In this document: piece by piece, positions 23,870-33,228 of the stretch
Numbering within the stretch: the first letter of the stretch is position 1
Layout: each line of letters starts with the position of its first letter
Assembly: GCA_900544095.1 (NCBI GenBank)
Contig: UQTV01000007.1
Coordinates: forward strand, 62,001 to 126,000
DNA length: 64,000 bases
Reading direction: 5' to 3'
Origin: an uncultured Collinsella sp.
Lineage (GTDB): Bacteria > Actinomycetota > Coriobacteriia > Coriobacteriales > Coriobacteriaceae
Notes under the pieces: model-generated
What the model was told of the DNA's origin: nothing
Database searches by the model: none
What the model saw: only the letters and a program-made list of their open reading frames with translations
Made by a program: the position numbers and the translations under genes

Positions 23870-25300
23870 CTAGGCCAGATCTTCGCCGCTGGAGGCGATT
23901 ACCTTCTTGTGCCAGTCAAAGCTCTTCTTCTTGGAACGCTTGATGGTACCGTTGCCCGCGTCGTCGCGGTCGACGTAGATAAAGCCGTAGCGCTTGGACA
24001 TCTCGCCGGTGCCGGCCGAGACGAGGTCGATCGGGCCCCAGGTGGTGTAGCCCAAAAGGTCCACGCTGTCCTCGGTCACCGCGTCGCGCATGACGGCGAT
24101 GTGCTGGCGCAGGTAGTCAATACGGTAGTCGTCGTTGATGGAGCCGTCCTCCCCGACAACATCCTTGGCACCCAGACCGTTCTCAACCACAAACAGCGGC
24201 TTCTGATAGCGGTCGTACAGGTCGTTGAGCGTGATGCGGAAGCCCAGCGGATCGATGGCCCAGCCCCACCGGCCCTGCTGCAGATAGGGGTTCTTGGCGC
24301 CGGCGAAGGCGTTGCCCTGGGTCTTCTCGACATCGGGGTTGTCGGCACCGGCAGAGCAGCGGGTGCTGTAGTAACTAAAGCTGATGAAGTCGACGGTGTT
24401 GGCAGCCAGGACCTCGCGGTCCTCGTCGGTCATGCCCACATCGATGCCCAGGCGCTCGAGTTTCTTGACGGCATAGGCCGGGTAGTAACCGCGGCTCTGG
24501 ACGTCGACGAAGAAGTAATTGTCCTGGTTGTCAAGCTGAGCCTGGCGTACATCGCCCGGACGGCAGCTGTAGGGATAGTAGGTGCCCGCGGCGAGCATGC
24601 AGCCGATCTTGACCTCGGGGTCGATCTCGTGGGCGATCTTGGTTGCCCAAGCGCTGGCGACGAGCTCGTTGTGGGCGGCCAGGTACTCGACGGCTTCCTT
24701 GTTCTCGCCCTCCTCAAAGACCAGGCCGGCACCCATAAACGGCAGGTGAAGGATCATGTTGATCTCGTTGAAGGTGAGCCAGTACTTCACCAGGCCCTTG
24801 TAGCGGGTGAAGATCGTGGTCGCGAGGTTCTTGTAGAAGTCGATGAGCTTGCGGTTGCGCCAGCCGCCGTACTCCTTGATGAGGTGGACGGGGCAGTCGA
24901 AGTGCGTGATGGTCACGAGCGGCTCGATGCCGTGCGCCTGGCACTCGCGGAACACGTCCTCGTAAAAGGCCAGGCCGGCCTCGTTGGGCTCGGCCTCGTC
25001 ACCGTTGGGGAAGATACGGGTCCAGGCCAGGCTCATGCGGAAGGTCTTAAAGCCCATCTCGGCAAAGAGGGCAATGTCCTCCTTGTAGTGATGGTAGAAA
25101 TCGATGCCGGTCTGCGCGGGATAGTAATAGCCGTCCTCGAAGTCGAGCATCTTGCGCTGGCCGGAGACCACCGCGTAACGCTCCGGGCCGTGCGGCGCCA
25201 CATCCACGTTGGCCAGGCCGCGACCGTCAACGTTGTACGCGCCCTCGCACTGGTTGGCAGCCGTCGCGCCGCCCCACAGGAAGTCATTACGGAAAGCCAT
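23870..25300 (-). CDS. bglA: 6-phospho-beta-glucosidase, GH1
   Basis: GH1 enzyme of 476 residues that hydrolyses phosphorylated beta-glucosides delivered by a PTS. The acid/base Glu179 is in LTFNEIN, the nucleophile Glu373 in FVVENGLGA, and the N-terminus has the family start FLWGGATAANQCEGAY. The C-terminal SKRYGFIYVD segment carries the Lys and Tyr that grip the 6-phosphate, favouring a phospho- rather than a plain beta-glucosidase. GAAAGGATCGATGC precedes the ATG. No PTS permease adjoins; crr lies 8 kb away. Confidence 0.9.
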   Translation of the reverse strand: MAFRNDFLWGGATAANQCEGAYNVDGRGLANVDVAPHGPERYAVVSGQRKMLDFEDGYYYPAQTGIDFYHHYKEDIALFAEMGFKTFRMSLAWTRIFPNGDEAEPNEAGLAFYEDVFRECQAHGIEPLVTITHFDCPVHLIKEYGGWRNRKLIDFYKNLATTIFTRYKGLVKYWLTFNEINMILHLPFMGAGLVFEEGENKEAVEYLAAHNELVASAWATKIAHEIDPEVKIGCMLAAGTYYPYSCRPGDVRQAQLDNQDNYFFVDVQSRGYYPAYAVKKLERLGIDVGMTDEDREVLAANTVDFISFSYYSTRCSAGADNPDVEKTQGNAFAGAKNPYLQQGRWGWAIDPLGFRITLNDLYDRYQKPLFVVENGLGAKDVVGEDGSINDDYRIDYLRQHIAVMRDAVTEDSVDLLGYTTWGPIDLVSAGTGEMSKRYGFIYVDRDDAGNGTIKRSKKKSFDWHKKVIASSGEDLA

Positions 25301-25382
25301 GCATCGATCCTTTCACACGCTGTTTGTCGTGGCTTCAGTATCCCCGTAAGCAGCGCGCCACTCAACGGCAACGGCGCAGGTC

Positions 25383-25441
25383 GGCACTTCTTTTCGCGCA
25401 CAGACGCCCGGCAGCCGCCCCCGTCTGACACTTTTTGATAC
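25383..25441. repeat. About 59-bp dispersed repeat (ACTTCTTTTCGCGC family), copy 2
   Basis: GCACTTCTTTTCGCGCAC to TGACACTTTTTGATACC parallels 16145-16203. The gap 25301-25653 consists almost wholly of three repeat types: this one, a CCACAAAGG hairpin at about 25461-25494, and two CTGTAACA hairpins. Confidence 0.7.
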
Positions 25442-25509
25442 CTGCCCGCCCAAACCGCCAACCACCACAAAGGGGACAGGCACCTTTGCGGCGGATTGGG
25501 CCCGGTTTG

Positions 25510-25644
25510 TCTCGATCTGTAACAGTTAGGCAGCCAAAACCGGGCCTGGTGTTACAGATCGAGATTTTTCGGGCAGCCCCTTCAGTTTGTCTAAATCTGT
25601 AACAGGTAGAGACGATTTAGCCCGCTAGATGTTACAGATCGAGA
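25510..25644. repeat. Two hairpins of the ATCTGTAACA family
   Basis: Unit 1: TCTCGATCTGTAACA (25510-25524) with TGTTACAGATCGAGA (25550-25564). Unit 2: TCTAAATCTGTAACA (25590-25604) with TGTTACAGATCGAGA (25630-25644). The left arms start 80 bases apart, the same period as the four-unit array at 62252-62553. Confidence 0.88.
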
Positions 25645-25653
25645 TGGAAGATT

Positions 25654-26298
25654 CTAGTCGCAGGCGATGTCGAGGTTCTTGCCGACGAGGCCTACGTAGC
25701 CGCCTTCGGCTGCTTTGGGGCTGTCGGCGTGGCAGAGGACCCACTTGTCGGCCTTCCAGTAGCAGTAGCTGTCGCCGGCCGCGGGCATGTCGGCCGCCAC
25801 CTCGGGGCGCGGGCCGTTGGTACCCGCCGGCAGCGCAACCATCACTTGGAAGCCGCCGTCGTCGACCATGCAGGGCGTGTAGTGAAGCGTGGTGTTGAAG
25901 ACCTCGACGACCTTGCCCGCCGGCACGCGGAACGCCTTGACGCACGCGGTGTCGAGCTTGCCGTCCTCGATCTCCCAGCGATGCGCCACGAGCAGGATAA
26001 AGTCGCGGGCGCCCAGGTTAAACTCGCTGGCGCGGTGATACTCCAGGCAGTTGAGGCGTGTGTTGTGGCCGTTGCACCAGCCGAGCTGGAAGGGGCGGCC
26101 GCCAAACATGAGAAAGCCCAGTTTGTCGGCATCCTTGACGCCCTCGAGCTCCGGCGCACTTGCTACGTACTTACTGCCCTCGGGGATGGGCGTGGCAGAG
26201 AGCGCCTCGAGCACGGGCGACGTGAGCACGGACGGAACGTTATCCCAAACGTTGCCATAGGATTTGAACTCGGGATCGTTGACAGAGTAGATATGCAT
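25654..26298 (-). CDS. DUF4867 family protein
   Basis: The 214-residue soluble protein begins MHIYSVNDPEFKSYG, the typical start of DUF4867 proteins, which are cupin-like and often lie near sugar catabolism genes. The EYHRASEFNLGARDFILLVAH and VEVFNTTLHYTPC segments carry conserved His and Glu residues that could bind a metal. Function is unknown; sugar-related isomerase or lyase activity is a guess from context. GGAGTGAAC precedes the ATG at 26298. Confidence 0.75.
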   Translation of the reverse strand: MHIYSVNDPEFKSYGNVWDNVPSVLTSPVLEALSATPIPEGSKYVASAPELEGVKDADKLGFLMFGGRPFQLGWCNGHNTRLNCLEYHRASEFNLGARDFILLVAHRWEIEDGKLDTACVKAFRVPAGKVVEVFNTTLHYTPCMVDDGGFQVMVALPAGTNGPRPEVAADMPAAGDSYCYWKADKWVLCHADSPKAAEGGYVGLVGKNLDIACD

Positions 26299-26380
26299 GT
26301 TCACTCCTGTTTGTAAATGTGACTATACGAACATTCTAGAACAAACATGAGCGATTTTGAACGCTCGTCCCGACCAATCA

Positions 26381-26416
26381 ACAAAAAGGCGCCCCCGCAT
26401 AAGCGAAGGCGCCCAA
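26381..26416 (-). terminator. Terminator after luxS
   Basis: Minus-strand GGCGCC arms with inner CGC/GCG pairing, followed by TTTTTGTT, 27 bases after the luxS stop. Confidence 0.75.
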
Positions 26417-26442
26417 TGCGCTCGTTTTGGGCGATAAAGCTC

Positions 26443-26931
26443 TTATGCCTGCTGATAGTGCAGGTGCTTCTCATCGATATCGGCCAGATCGCGGTCGAGG
26501 TAGCGGCGCGCGAGCCAGTTTGCCATGGGAAGGTTCTGGTCCAGGTGGTTACCGCACTCCTCGGGAGCGGCACCGGGGACATCGCCCTCAAAGCCGGCGA
26601 CAAACTCGAACAGTTCGCGCACGAGCGGCAAGATTTCCTCGCTCGTCAGCTCACCAAAGACAACCAGGTAAAAGCCCGTACGGCAGCCCATGGGCCCAAA
26701 GTAGACAATGCGGCTCGACCACTCGGCATGATTGCGGAGGAACGTCGCGCCCAGGTGCTCGATGGTGTGGCACTCGGCCGTGTTCATGACCGGCTCTTTG
26801 TTGGGCGTGGTCAGGCGTAGGTCAAAGGTGGTGACGGCGGCGCCGGTCGCCGGATCGCGGTCGATGCGGCTCACGTACACGCCGGGCTCAAGCAGCAGAT
26901 GGTCAACGGAAAAGCTCGCGATGCGCTCCAT
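26443..26931 (-). CDS. luxS: S-ribosylhomocysteine lyase
   Basis: LuxS splits S-ribosylhomocysteine into homocysteine and the AI-2 precursor DPD. The 162-residue protein has the metal motif HTIEH (His55, Glu58, His59) and the third ligand in PEECGNHLDQNL (Cys126), plus the family's FGPMGCRTGFY segment with the catalytic Cys. The length is standard. It stands alone with its own terminator; pfs is not adjacent. Start: ATG at 26931 after GAGAGGATCTGCC. Confidence 0.96.
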   Translation of the reverse strand: MERIASFSVDHLLLEPGVYVSRIDRDPATGAAVTTFDLRLTTPNKEPVMNTAECHTIEHLGATFLRNHAEWSSRIVYFGPMGCRTGFYLVVFGELTSEEILPLVRELFEFVAGFEGDVPGAAPEECGNHLDQNLPMANWLARRYLDRDLADIDEKHLHYQQA

Positions 26932-26954
26932 GGCAGATCCTCTCGATAGTCAAA

Positions 26955-27025
26955 TTGGGACGGGGCTCTTTTAGCTGGTTCGAATGGTCGCACCAATCAT
27001 ACCAGTCAAAAAAGCCCCGTCCCAA
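26955..27025. terminator. Inverted repeat between luxS and the nucleoside hydrolase gene
   Basis: TTGGGACGGGGCT (26955-26967) and its exact complement (27013-27025) bracket 45 bases. Each arm is next to a T or A run, so it can end transcription of the minus-strand nucleoside hydrolase, but the long loop is closer to the dispersed repeats than to a compact terminator. Confidence 0.55.
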
Positions 27026-27034
27026 AAAGACAAC

Positions 27035-28009
27035 TTAGCCAAGGACACGGGCCATACGGGCCTTGAACTCGGACAGGAAGCGCGGGGTATCGACGGTCAG
27101 CGCCACGAGTGTGCTCTTGTCGGGATCTGCCACGCGGCGCTCATCGCAGATGGTGCGGCCGCGATACTCACCCAGCAAGTCAACACGCAGGTTACAGCCG
27201 AGCGCACCCACGAGCGTGGGATCAATCGCCACGGCAACCGCCAGCGGATCGTGCAGCGCGCAGCCGCCCAGGTAGGACGCGTTCATCTCGTACGAACCAA
27301 TGTAGTGCTCGACCATGCTCGCAAATGCGCAGCCGGCCATGGTTCCCGAACCCGTCCAGCCGGCAATGTCGCGGCGCGTGAGCACCACGCGATGCGTCAC
27401 GTCCAGGCCCACCATGGTGAGCTTACGGCCCGAGCGCAGCACCGCGTCGGCTGCCTCGGGGTCGCTCGCCATGTTGGCCTCGGCGCCCGCGTTCACGTTA
27501 CCGGGCACGGTAAGGGCTCCGCCCATCACGACCACGCGGCCGATGGACATCATCGCCGCCGCATCGCGCTCCAGGGCGAGCGCTAGGTTGGAGAGCGGGC
27601 CAGTCGCTACGTAGACCAGATCGGGACCATAGGTGCGCGCGGCATCGATCAGATAATCGACCGCAGCGTTGCCGTCGGCCGAGGTCGCCCCCACCGGCTC
27701 GTAGGGCGACGCGGGCACGCTCGCGCCGCCGATGCCGTTCTTGCCGTGAATGAGCGCGGTGGACGCCGGCGGCGTATAGGGCTCAGTCGCTTGCAGAGGA
27801 CGGTCGGCACCCAGGTACACCGGCACCTCGGGACGGCCCAACAGGTCGAGCACCGCCAGGCAGTTGTGCGCCGACTGCTCGACGCGCACGTTGCCAAAGC
27901 ATGTGGTGATGCCCACGAGCTCCACCTCGGGGCTCGCGATGGCATAGGCAAGCGCCATCGCATCGTCCACACCCATATCCAGATCAAGGATCAGCTTCTT
28001 GGTTGCCAT
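27035..28009 (-). CDS. Inosine/uridine-type nucleoside hydrolase
   Basis: Hydrolyses ribonucleosides to base and ribose. The 324-residue protein begins with the calcium-binding signature LILDLDMGVDDAMAL of the IU-nucleoside hydrolase family and has the conserved VGITTCFGNV, YVATGPLSNLALAL and MGGALTVPGNVN segments. It lies 27 bases after the ribokinase gene on the same strand. Ribose released here is the substrate of that kinase, so the pair forms a nucleoside salvage operon. Confidence 0.93.
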   Translation of the reverse strand: MATKKLILDLDMGVDDAMALAYAIASPEVELVGITTCFGNVRVEQSAHNCLAVLDLLGRPEVPVYLGADRPLQATEPYTPPASTALIHGKNGIGGASVPASPYEPVGATSADGNAAVDYLIDAARTYGPDLVYVATGPLSNLALALERDAAAMMSIGRVVVMGGALTVPGNVNAGAEANMASDPEAADAVLRSGRKLTMVGLDVTHRVVLTRRDIAGWTGSGTMAGCAFASMVEHYIGSYEMNASYLGGCALHDPLAVAVAIDPTLVGALGCNLRVDLLGEYRGRTICDERRVADPDKSTLVALTVDTPRFLSEFKARMARVLG

Positions 28010-28036
28010 TGTTTTACTCCGCTTCTCCGTCTTGTA

Positions 28037-29008
28037 CTAATCGTCTAAACCAAACATGCGCCCAACTTCGGCACGCGTGGGAATCGACTGCTGCGCGCCC
28101 AAACGCGACACCGTCACCGCCGAGGCACGGGCGCCGGCGGCCATGCATTCAAAGAGCGGCAGGCCCTCCAGGCGAGCCGCCGCAAGCGCACCAATAAACG
28201 TATCGCCCGCGGCCGTCGTATCGACCACCGCGCACGAAAGTGCCGGCATGCGCAGCAGCTCACCGTCATCGCCAAATGCAACTGAGCCGGCACCGCCTAG
28301 CGTGATGACCGCAGCCCCGGCGCCCTTGTCGAGCAGCGCATTGAGCGCGGCGACGCAACTCGCATCATCCGTGGGCAGAATGCCCGTCAGCACCTGGCAC
28401 TCGGTCTCGTTGGGGCAGACCAGGTCGACCGCAGGCCAGACCTCCGCAGGCAGCTCGCAGGCGGGCGCTGGATTAAAGACCGTATAGAACCCCAGCTCGT
28501 GAGCGCAAACAAGCGCCTCGGCCGTCGCCACAAGGTCACATTCGCCCTGGGCGATAAAGACGCTTCCGGCAGCCGGGGCAATCTCGCTGGCGTCGCCGTC
28601 GAGCTCATGGGCCACCAGACGCCTCAACGCGCAGGCAACGTCCGCGCCCGCAAGCGCATGGTTGGCGCCCGGTGACAGTATGATGCGGTTGTCGCCCTCG
28701 CAGCGAATGATAGTCGCGGTGCCGGTCTCCACGTCATCGCGAAGCGCCACGAACTCAACACTCACGCCGGCATCCTGGAGCCCCGCCACAAGCGCATCGC
28801 CAAAGGTATCACGTCCAACAGCGCCGATCATGCATGTGCGCGCACCCATGCGCGCGGCGGCAACGGCCTGGTTAGCGCCCTTACCGCCGGCGTTGGTGAT
28901 AAACCCGCTGCCGCCGACGGTCTCGCCCGCACGCGGCATGCGCTCGCACGCCACCGAAAGGTCCATGTTCATGCTGCCGAACACCGCAATGATGTCGCGA
29001 TCTGCCAT
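28037..29008 (-). CDS. rbsK: Ribokinase
   Basis: PfkB-family sugar kinase of 323 residues. It has the N-terminal glycine signature GGKGANQAVAAARMG, a substrate Asp region (GSMNMDLS), and the C-terminal catalytic motif DTTAAGDTFIGALAAA with the base Asp. Ribokinase is preferred over other PfkB kinases because of the downstream nucleoside hydrolase. The start at 29008 has GAGGAGGTTTCC upstream. Confidence 0.9.
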   Translation of the reverse strand: MADRDIIAVFGSMNMDLSVACERMPRAGETVGGSGFITNAGGKGANQAVAAARMGARTCMIGAVGRDTFGDALVAGLQDAGVSVEFVALRDDVETGTATIIRCEGDNRIILSPGANHALAGADVACALRRLVAHELDGDASEIAPAAGSVFIAQGECDLVATAEALVCAHELGFYTVFNPAPACELPAEVWPAVDLVCPNETECQVLTGILPTDDASCVAALNALLDKGAGAAVITLGGAGSVAFGDDGELLRMPALSCAVVDTTAAGDTFIGALAAARLEGLPLFECMAAGARASAVTVSRLGAQQSIPTRAEVGRMFGLDD

Positions 29009-29195
29009 GGAAACCTCCTCATCTGCGGGCCTTATGCCCACCGTCGACCATCGATTGTGCGCCCTCGCACCCCCTATAACTTTAGTTCACTTTGATGTGG
29101 ACGCACGCTTGAGCTTGCGCCAGCAGCAAGCATTCACAGGAGCAGGCAGCTACAATAAATACGTGCTGATTATTCTCGTCATTGGATGATGTTTT

Positions 29196-31412
29196 ATGGA
29201 ACAATTCTCGCAATCGGGCTCGCGCGGTCGACGCCGCACAGGCAACGAGCCGGCGCCGCACGAACGCGTGAAGAGCGAACGCCGTACCGACGAGCCGCGA
29301 CGCACCGCAAGCCCTCATCGCGCTTCTACCAACAACGCGGGCCGCGCCAACACTCCCGCCGCGGAGCAGACGCCTGCTCGCCCCAAGTCCCGCTACATCC
29401 CTGCCCTTGACGGCCTACGCACGCTTGCCGTCGTCGCGGTGGTGCTCTATCACCTCAACCTCACGTGGGCGCAGGGCGGTCTGCTCGGCGTCACGATCTT
29501 CTTTGTGCTTTCGGGCTATCTGATCACACGCCTGCTACTCAACGAAGTCGCTAAGACCGGCCGCATCGACCTCAAGAGCTTCTGGATTCGCCGCATCCGT
29601 CGCCTGGTCCCCGCCGTGGTAACGGTAGTGTTCGTGACCTGCGCGCTGTGCACCATCTTTAACCACGTGATGCTCACCAAGATGCGCCCCGACATCCTGC
29701 CGTCGTTGCTGTTCTTCAACAACTGGTGGCAGATTGCCCAAAACGTCTCGTACTTCAATGCTCTGGGCGACCCCTCGCCGCTCACGCACTTTTGGTCGCT
29801 TGCCATCGAGGAACAGTTCTACCTGATTTGGCCGCCACTGCTGTTTGCCATGGTATCCATGCATGTGAGCAAGCCCAACACGCGCCGCTTGGTTCTGGCC
29901 CTTGCCGCGGTATCTGCCCTCGCCATGATGGTGCTTTACAACCCTGCCGCCGACCCCAGCCGCGTGTACTACGGCACCGACACCCGCGTGTTCTCGCTAC
30001 TGCTGGGTGCCTGGATGGCCTTTATCCCCGATCGCGACCTGGCGCCAGTGCGTCTCGCTCATCGTTTGGGGCTCAATCGCCTGGCTGGCGCCGCCAAGCA
30101 CGACAAGAACGCCGAGGGCAAACCTAGCGAGAAGGCCGACGAATCAGCCGAGACCGCCCCGGCACAGCCGAGCGCGCTCGTGCGCTTTTGGTCCTCGCCC
30201 ACATCCATCGATGTGTTGGGCGTCGTGGGTCTGGTTGGCCTTGCCGCCATGGTCGCGCTCACCAACGGCTACACCGCGTTCCAGTATCGCGGCGGCACGC
30301 TGCTGTGCTCGGTCCTCACGCTCATGGTCATCGCGGCCTGCGTGCAGCCCCAGGGAATGGTTGCCCGCGCGCTGTCCGCCGAGCCGCTCGTGTGGGTTGG
30401 CAAGCGCTCGTACAGCATCTACCTGTGGCACTATCCCCTGCTGTTGCTCATGAACCCGGTCGCCAACATCAACGATACACCGTGGTGGCAGTACATTTTG
30501 CAGGTGCTGTTGGTGGTCACCGTGGCCGAATGCTCATATCGCTTTATCGAAACGCCGTTTAGAAAGGGCGCCTTTGAGCGCACCGTATCCGAGTTCCGCG
30601 ACGGCACCGCCACGCCCGCCAACTGGGCACGCGCGCACGTCCCTGTCTGCGCAACCTGCGCTGTCGTGTTGGTCGTTGCACTGGGCGGCCTGATCTTTGT
30701 GCCGGAGACCTCCGCACTGAGCGGCGAGGGCGCCGAAGTCCTCAACAAGGAAGCCAAGAACACCGCGCCCACCGACCAGCAGGCGGCCGACGACACCGAC
30801 AAGGACAACGACGGCTTCCCCGATGGATCCTACGACCTGCTGATGATCGGTGACTCCGTGTCGCTGCGTGCCGTGGACACCTTTGACGGCGTGTTCCCGC
30901 ACAGCCATATCGATGCCGAAAAGGGCCGCCAGTTTGATGCGGGCCGCGCGACATTTGAGGGCTATCTCCAACAGAACCTTGCCGGCAAGATCGTGGTCTT
31001 TGCGCTGGGCACCAACGGCTTGGTAACCGACGATCAGATCGACGCCATCATGGCCGATGCAGGAGATAAGCGTATTGTGGTGTTTGTGAACACACGCAGC
31101 CCGCAGCCGTGGGTTGGCTCTACCAACCAGGCCATCGCCAACGCCGCTACGCGCTACAAGAACGTGCGCGTTATCGACTGGTACGGATACAGCGCCAACC
31201 GCAACGACCTGTTCGATGGCGATGGCACGCACCTATCGACCGCTGGCGTGACTGAGTACCTCAACTTGATCCACGATGCCGTCAAGAAGGACCTGCCCGT
31301 GCACCCCGAAGATCACGTCAACGATCCGCAGCCGGCAGCCGTCAAGTCTGCCACCGACGCGCTCGTCAATGCGCTCGCTCTCAAGCCGCACAAGCTGGGC
31401 ACCGACAAGTAA
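29196..31412 (+). CDS. OatA-like acyltransferase with C-terminal SGNH domain
   Basis: The 738-residue protein starts with a basic, disordered cytoplasmic tail (1-65). An acyltransferase_3 membrane domain of about ten helices follows (66-450; YIPALDGLRTLAVVAVVLYH, FFVLSGYLITRLLL, HFWSLAIEEQFYLIWP), then one more helix and an extracellular SGNH esterase/transferase domain (about 545-710; MIGDSVSLRA, ALGTNG, DGTHLS). This is the layout of OatA, which O-acetylates peptidoglycan and confers lysozyme resistance, though other cell-wall sugars are possible acceptors. A TACAAT at 29151-29156 may be its -10 box. It stands alone on the plus strand. Confidence 0.85.
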   Translation: MEQFSQSGSRGRRRTGNEPAPHERVKSERRTDEPRRTASPHRASTNNAGRANTPAAEQTPARPKSRYIPALDGLRTLAVVAVVLYHLNLTWAQGGLLGVTIFFVLSGYLITRLLLNEVAKTGRIDLKSFWIRRIRRLVPAVVTVVFVTCALCTIFNHVMLTKMRPDILPSLLFFNNWWQIAQNVSYFNALGDPSPLTHFWSLAIEEQFYLIWPPLLFAMVSMHVSKPNTRRLVLALAAVSALAMMVLYNPAADPSRVYYGTDTRVFSLLLGAWMAFIPDRDLAPVRLAHRLGLNRLAGAAKHDKNAEGKPSEKADESAETAPAQPSALVRFWSSPTSIDVLGVVGLVGLAAMVALTNGYTAFQYRGGTLLCSVLTLMVIAACVQPQGMVARALSAEPLVWVGKRSYSIYLWHYPLLLLMNPVANINDTPWWQYILQVLLVVTVAECSYRFIETPFRKGAFERTVSEFRDGTATPANWARAHVPVCATCAVVLVVALGGLIFVPETSALSGEGAEVLNKEAKNTAPTDQQAADDTDKDNDGFPDGSYDLLMIGDSVSLRAVDTFDGVFPHSHIDAEKGRQFDAGRATFEGYLQQNLAGKIVVFALGTNGLVTDDQIDAIMADAGDKRIVVFVNTRSPQPWVGSTNQAIANAATRYKNVRVIDWYGYSANRNDLFDGDGTHLSTAGVTEYLNLIHDAVKKDLPVHPEDHVNDPQPAAVKSATDALVNALALKPHKLGTDK

Positions 31413-31435
31413 CCCGCAGCGCAAACTTCCCACAT

Positions 31436-31473
31436 CCGGAGGGGGTGCCTGCCACGGCAGGCACCCCCTCCGG
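31436..31473. terminator. Perfect 18-bp hairpin after the acyltransferase
   Basis: CCGGAGGGGGTGCCTGCC pairs fully with the following complement, 24 bases past the stop. It has no T-run, so it may be an RNA-stabilising hairpin or a factor-dependent terminator. Confidence 0.6.
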
Positions 31474-31645
31474 CAGTTAGGGACGTTCCTTATATGCCGG
31501 CACCCAGGGACACTCCCGACACAGCCGAGGAACGCCCTCCTTGCGACCGAATTCTGGGCGCCTCGCCACCCCGAACGTTGTTTCCAAGCCCACACCCGCA
31601 GCAAACAACCCAAAATCACTCTTTTCGAGCCGACTCCAAGAGGTC

Positions 31646-31875
31646 GTGGACAAAAAGTGGCAAATATGAGTACTGTTACCATTTTAGTAGCAGGCAAAAC
31701 CACCCAAAATGGCGCTCATGCGGTAGCGCACGACCCTTCCAGTTGACCAGAATGGCCGGCTTAGGACTTGGAGACCCGCTTTTAATAAACAGATTCTTAA
31801 CTATGTTCATTATTTTCTTGGTCGTAAATGCTATCGGCAAGGCAACAGTACTCATATTTGGCATTTTTTGTCCAC
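31646..31875. repeat. 230-bp element with 35-bp terminal inverted repeats, copy 2
   Basis: Arms 31646-31680 and 31841-31875 pair over 35 bases with three mismatches and contain AAATATGAGTACTGTT, as in the element at 2576-2784. The interior is AT-richer and not conserved between the two copies, as in MITE-like or structured-RNA elements. The remainder of the 31413-31957 gap holds a hairpin and a terminator but no gene. Confidence 0.85.
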
Positions 31876-31904
31876 TGCCATATAACTAACGCCCTATAGC
31901 GGGC

Positions 31905-31939
31905 AAAAAACAGGCCGCAGTCCATCGCTACGGCCTGTT
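31905..31939 (-). terminator. Terminator after the NRAMP-related gene
   Basis: Minus-strand AACAGGCCGTAG and CTGCGGCCTGTT form a 12-bp stem with one mismatch, followed by TTTT, 18 bases past the stop. Confidence 0.85.
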
Positions 31940-31957
31940 CGGAAGCAAAAGTGGGCG

Positions 31958-33220
31958 CTAAGCGCTGTAGCCCATCGCTTGCAGCACAAACATGACGACC
32001 GTCAACACCGTAATCACGGCGATAGTCGCCCAAGTGAGCACATTCCACACGCGGCCGTTGCGGTTAGTGCCCATAATGTGACGGTCAGCGGCAATAACCA
32101 CCTGGAACACCAGAACCACGGGCAGCAGCACGCCATTGATGACCTGCGAGGTCATCATAATCTGGAACAGATCGACGCCGGGCATAAGCACCAGCACGGC
32201 AGAGATGCCGATGATGGCCGTAATGATGCCGCGATAGACCGGGGCCTCGTCCCAGCTGCGATCGGCACCGCGCTCCCAGCCAAATGCCTCGCAGATAGCG
32301 CTCGACGTAACGCCCGGCAGCACGCAGGCAGCCAAGAAGCTCGCCGCGACCAGGCCCGAGGCAAACAGTACCGTAGACCACTGACCCGCAATAGGCTCCA
32401 GCGCGCGGGCAGCATCGGCAGCATCGCTAATCTGAATACCCGCCGGGAACAACACCGTGCCGGTCGTGATGATAATAAAGCCGGCAATGATATCGGCAGC
32501 GATCGAGCCGCTCACGGTATCAATACGCTGCAGCACGATGTCGTCCTCGCCCGCATTCTTATCGACCACGTTGTTCTGCGCCAAGAAAATCATCCACGGC
32601 GCGATGGTGGTACCGATCGTTGCGACCACGAGCGACACGTAGCTGGGGTCATTTTGAATGTTGGGCACGACCAGGTCGACCGCGACCTCACCCCAGTTGG
32701 GGCCAGCCATAAACGCGGCGACGATGTAGGTCACGAACACGCAGCTCACCAGCAGCAGAATCTTCTCGATGCGCTGGAAACTACCCGACATGGTAAGCAT
32801 CCATACCAGCAGCGCCACCAACGGCACCGAGATGCTCGCCGGCACGCCAAAAAGAGCAAGGCCGCTGGCGATGCCCGCAAACTCCGAAATGGTCACAGCC
32901 GTGTTGGCGATCAACAGCGCCGCCATAGCAAGTACACTCTTGCGCACGCCAAAGCGCTCGCGAATGAGCGATGCCAGGCCCTTGCCCGTGACGCAGCCGC
33001 AGCGCGCCGCGGTCTCCTGCGTCACGATGAGCAGCACAGTCATGACGGGAAGCATCCAGAGCATCTTATAGCCATAGCTGGCGCCCGCGCTGGAATACGT
33101 TGCAATGCCGCCGGCGTCATTGCCCGAAAGCGCCGCCAGCAGACCGGGACCCATAGCGCCAAAGATGGCCGCGATGGTCAGCTTTTGCTTGGTGCCCGAC
33201 TTTTGCTTGGTATTTTGCAC
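31958..33220 (-). CDS. NRAMP-related divalent metal (probably Mg2+) transporter
   Basis: The 420-residue membrane protein has 11 predicted helices and the NRAMP fold. In TM1 the canonical DPGN metal site reads DAGG (Asp35-Gly38, in LSGNDAGGIATYS). In TM6 the canonical A-x-x-M-P-H reads TTIAPW (Thr203-Trp208), so the Met that selects for Mn2+/Fe2+ is Ala and the His is Trp. NRAMP-related magnesium transporters (NRMT) are defined by loss of this Met and occur in Coriobacteriia relatives such as Eggerthella, so Mg2+ is the likely substrate. Start is a GTG at 33220 after GGTGGTCGC, 8 bases behind the MgtE-like gene. Confidence 0.8.
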   Translation of the reverse strand: MQNTKQKSGTKQKLTIAAIFGAMGPGLLAALSGNDAGGIATYSSAGASYGYKMLWMLPVMTVLLIVTQETAARCGCVTGKGLASLIRERFGVRKSVLAMAALLIANTAVTISEFAGIASGLALFGVPASISVPLVALLVWMLTMSGSFQRIEKILLLVSCVFVTYIVAAFMAGPNWGEVAVDLVVPNIQNDPSYVSLVVATIGTTIAPWMIFLAQNNVVDKNAGEDDIVLQRIDTVSGSIAADIIAGFIIITTGTVLFPAGIQISDAADAARALEPIAGQWSTVLFASGLVAASFLAACVLPGVTSSAICEAFGWERGADRSWDEAPVYRGIITAIIGISAVLVLMPGVDLFQIMMTSQVINGVLLPVVLVFQVVIAADRHIMGTNRNGRVWNVLTWATIAVITVLTVVMFVLQAMGYSA

Positions 33221-33228
33221 GCGACCAC

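Noticed and set aside
31494..31889. Open frame of 131 codons on the plus strand
   Set aside because: It runs through the inverted-repeat element, has no ribosome site and reads low-complexity translation of the repeat arms.
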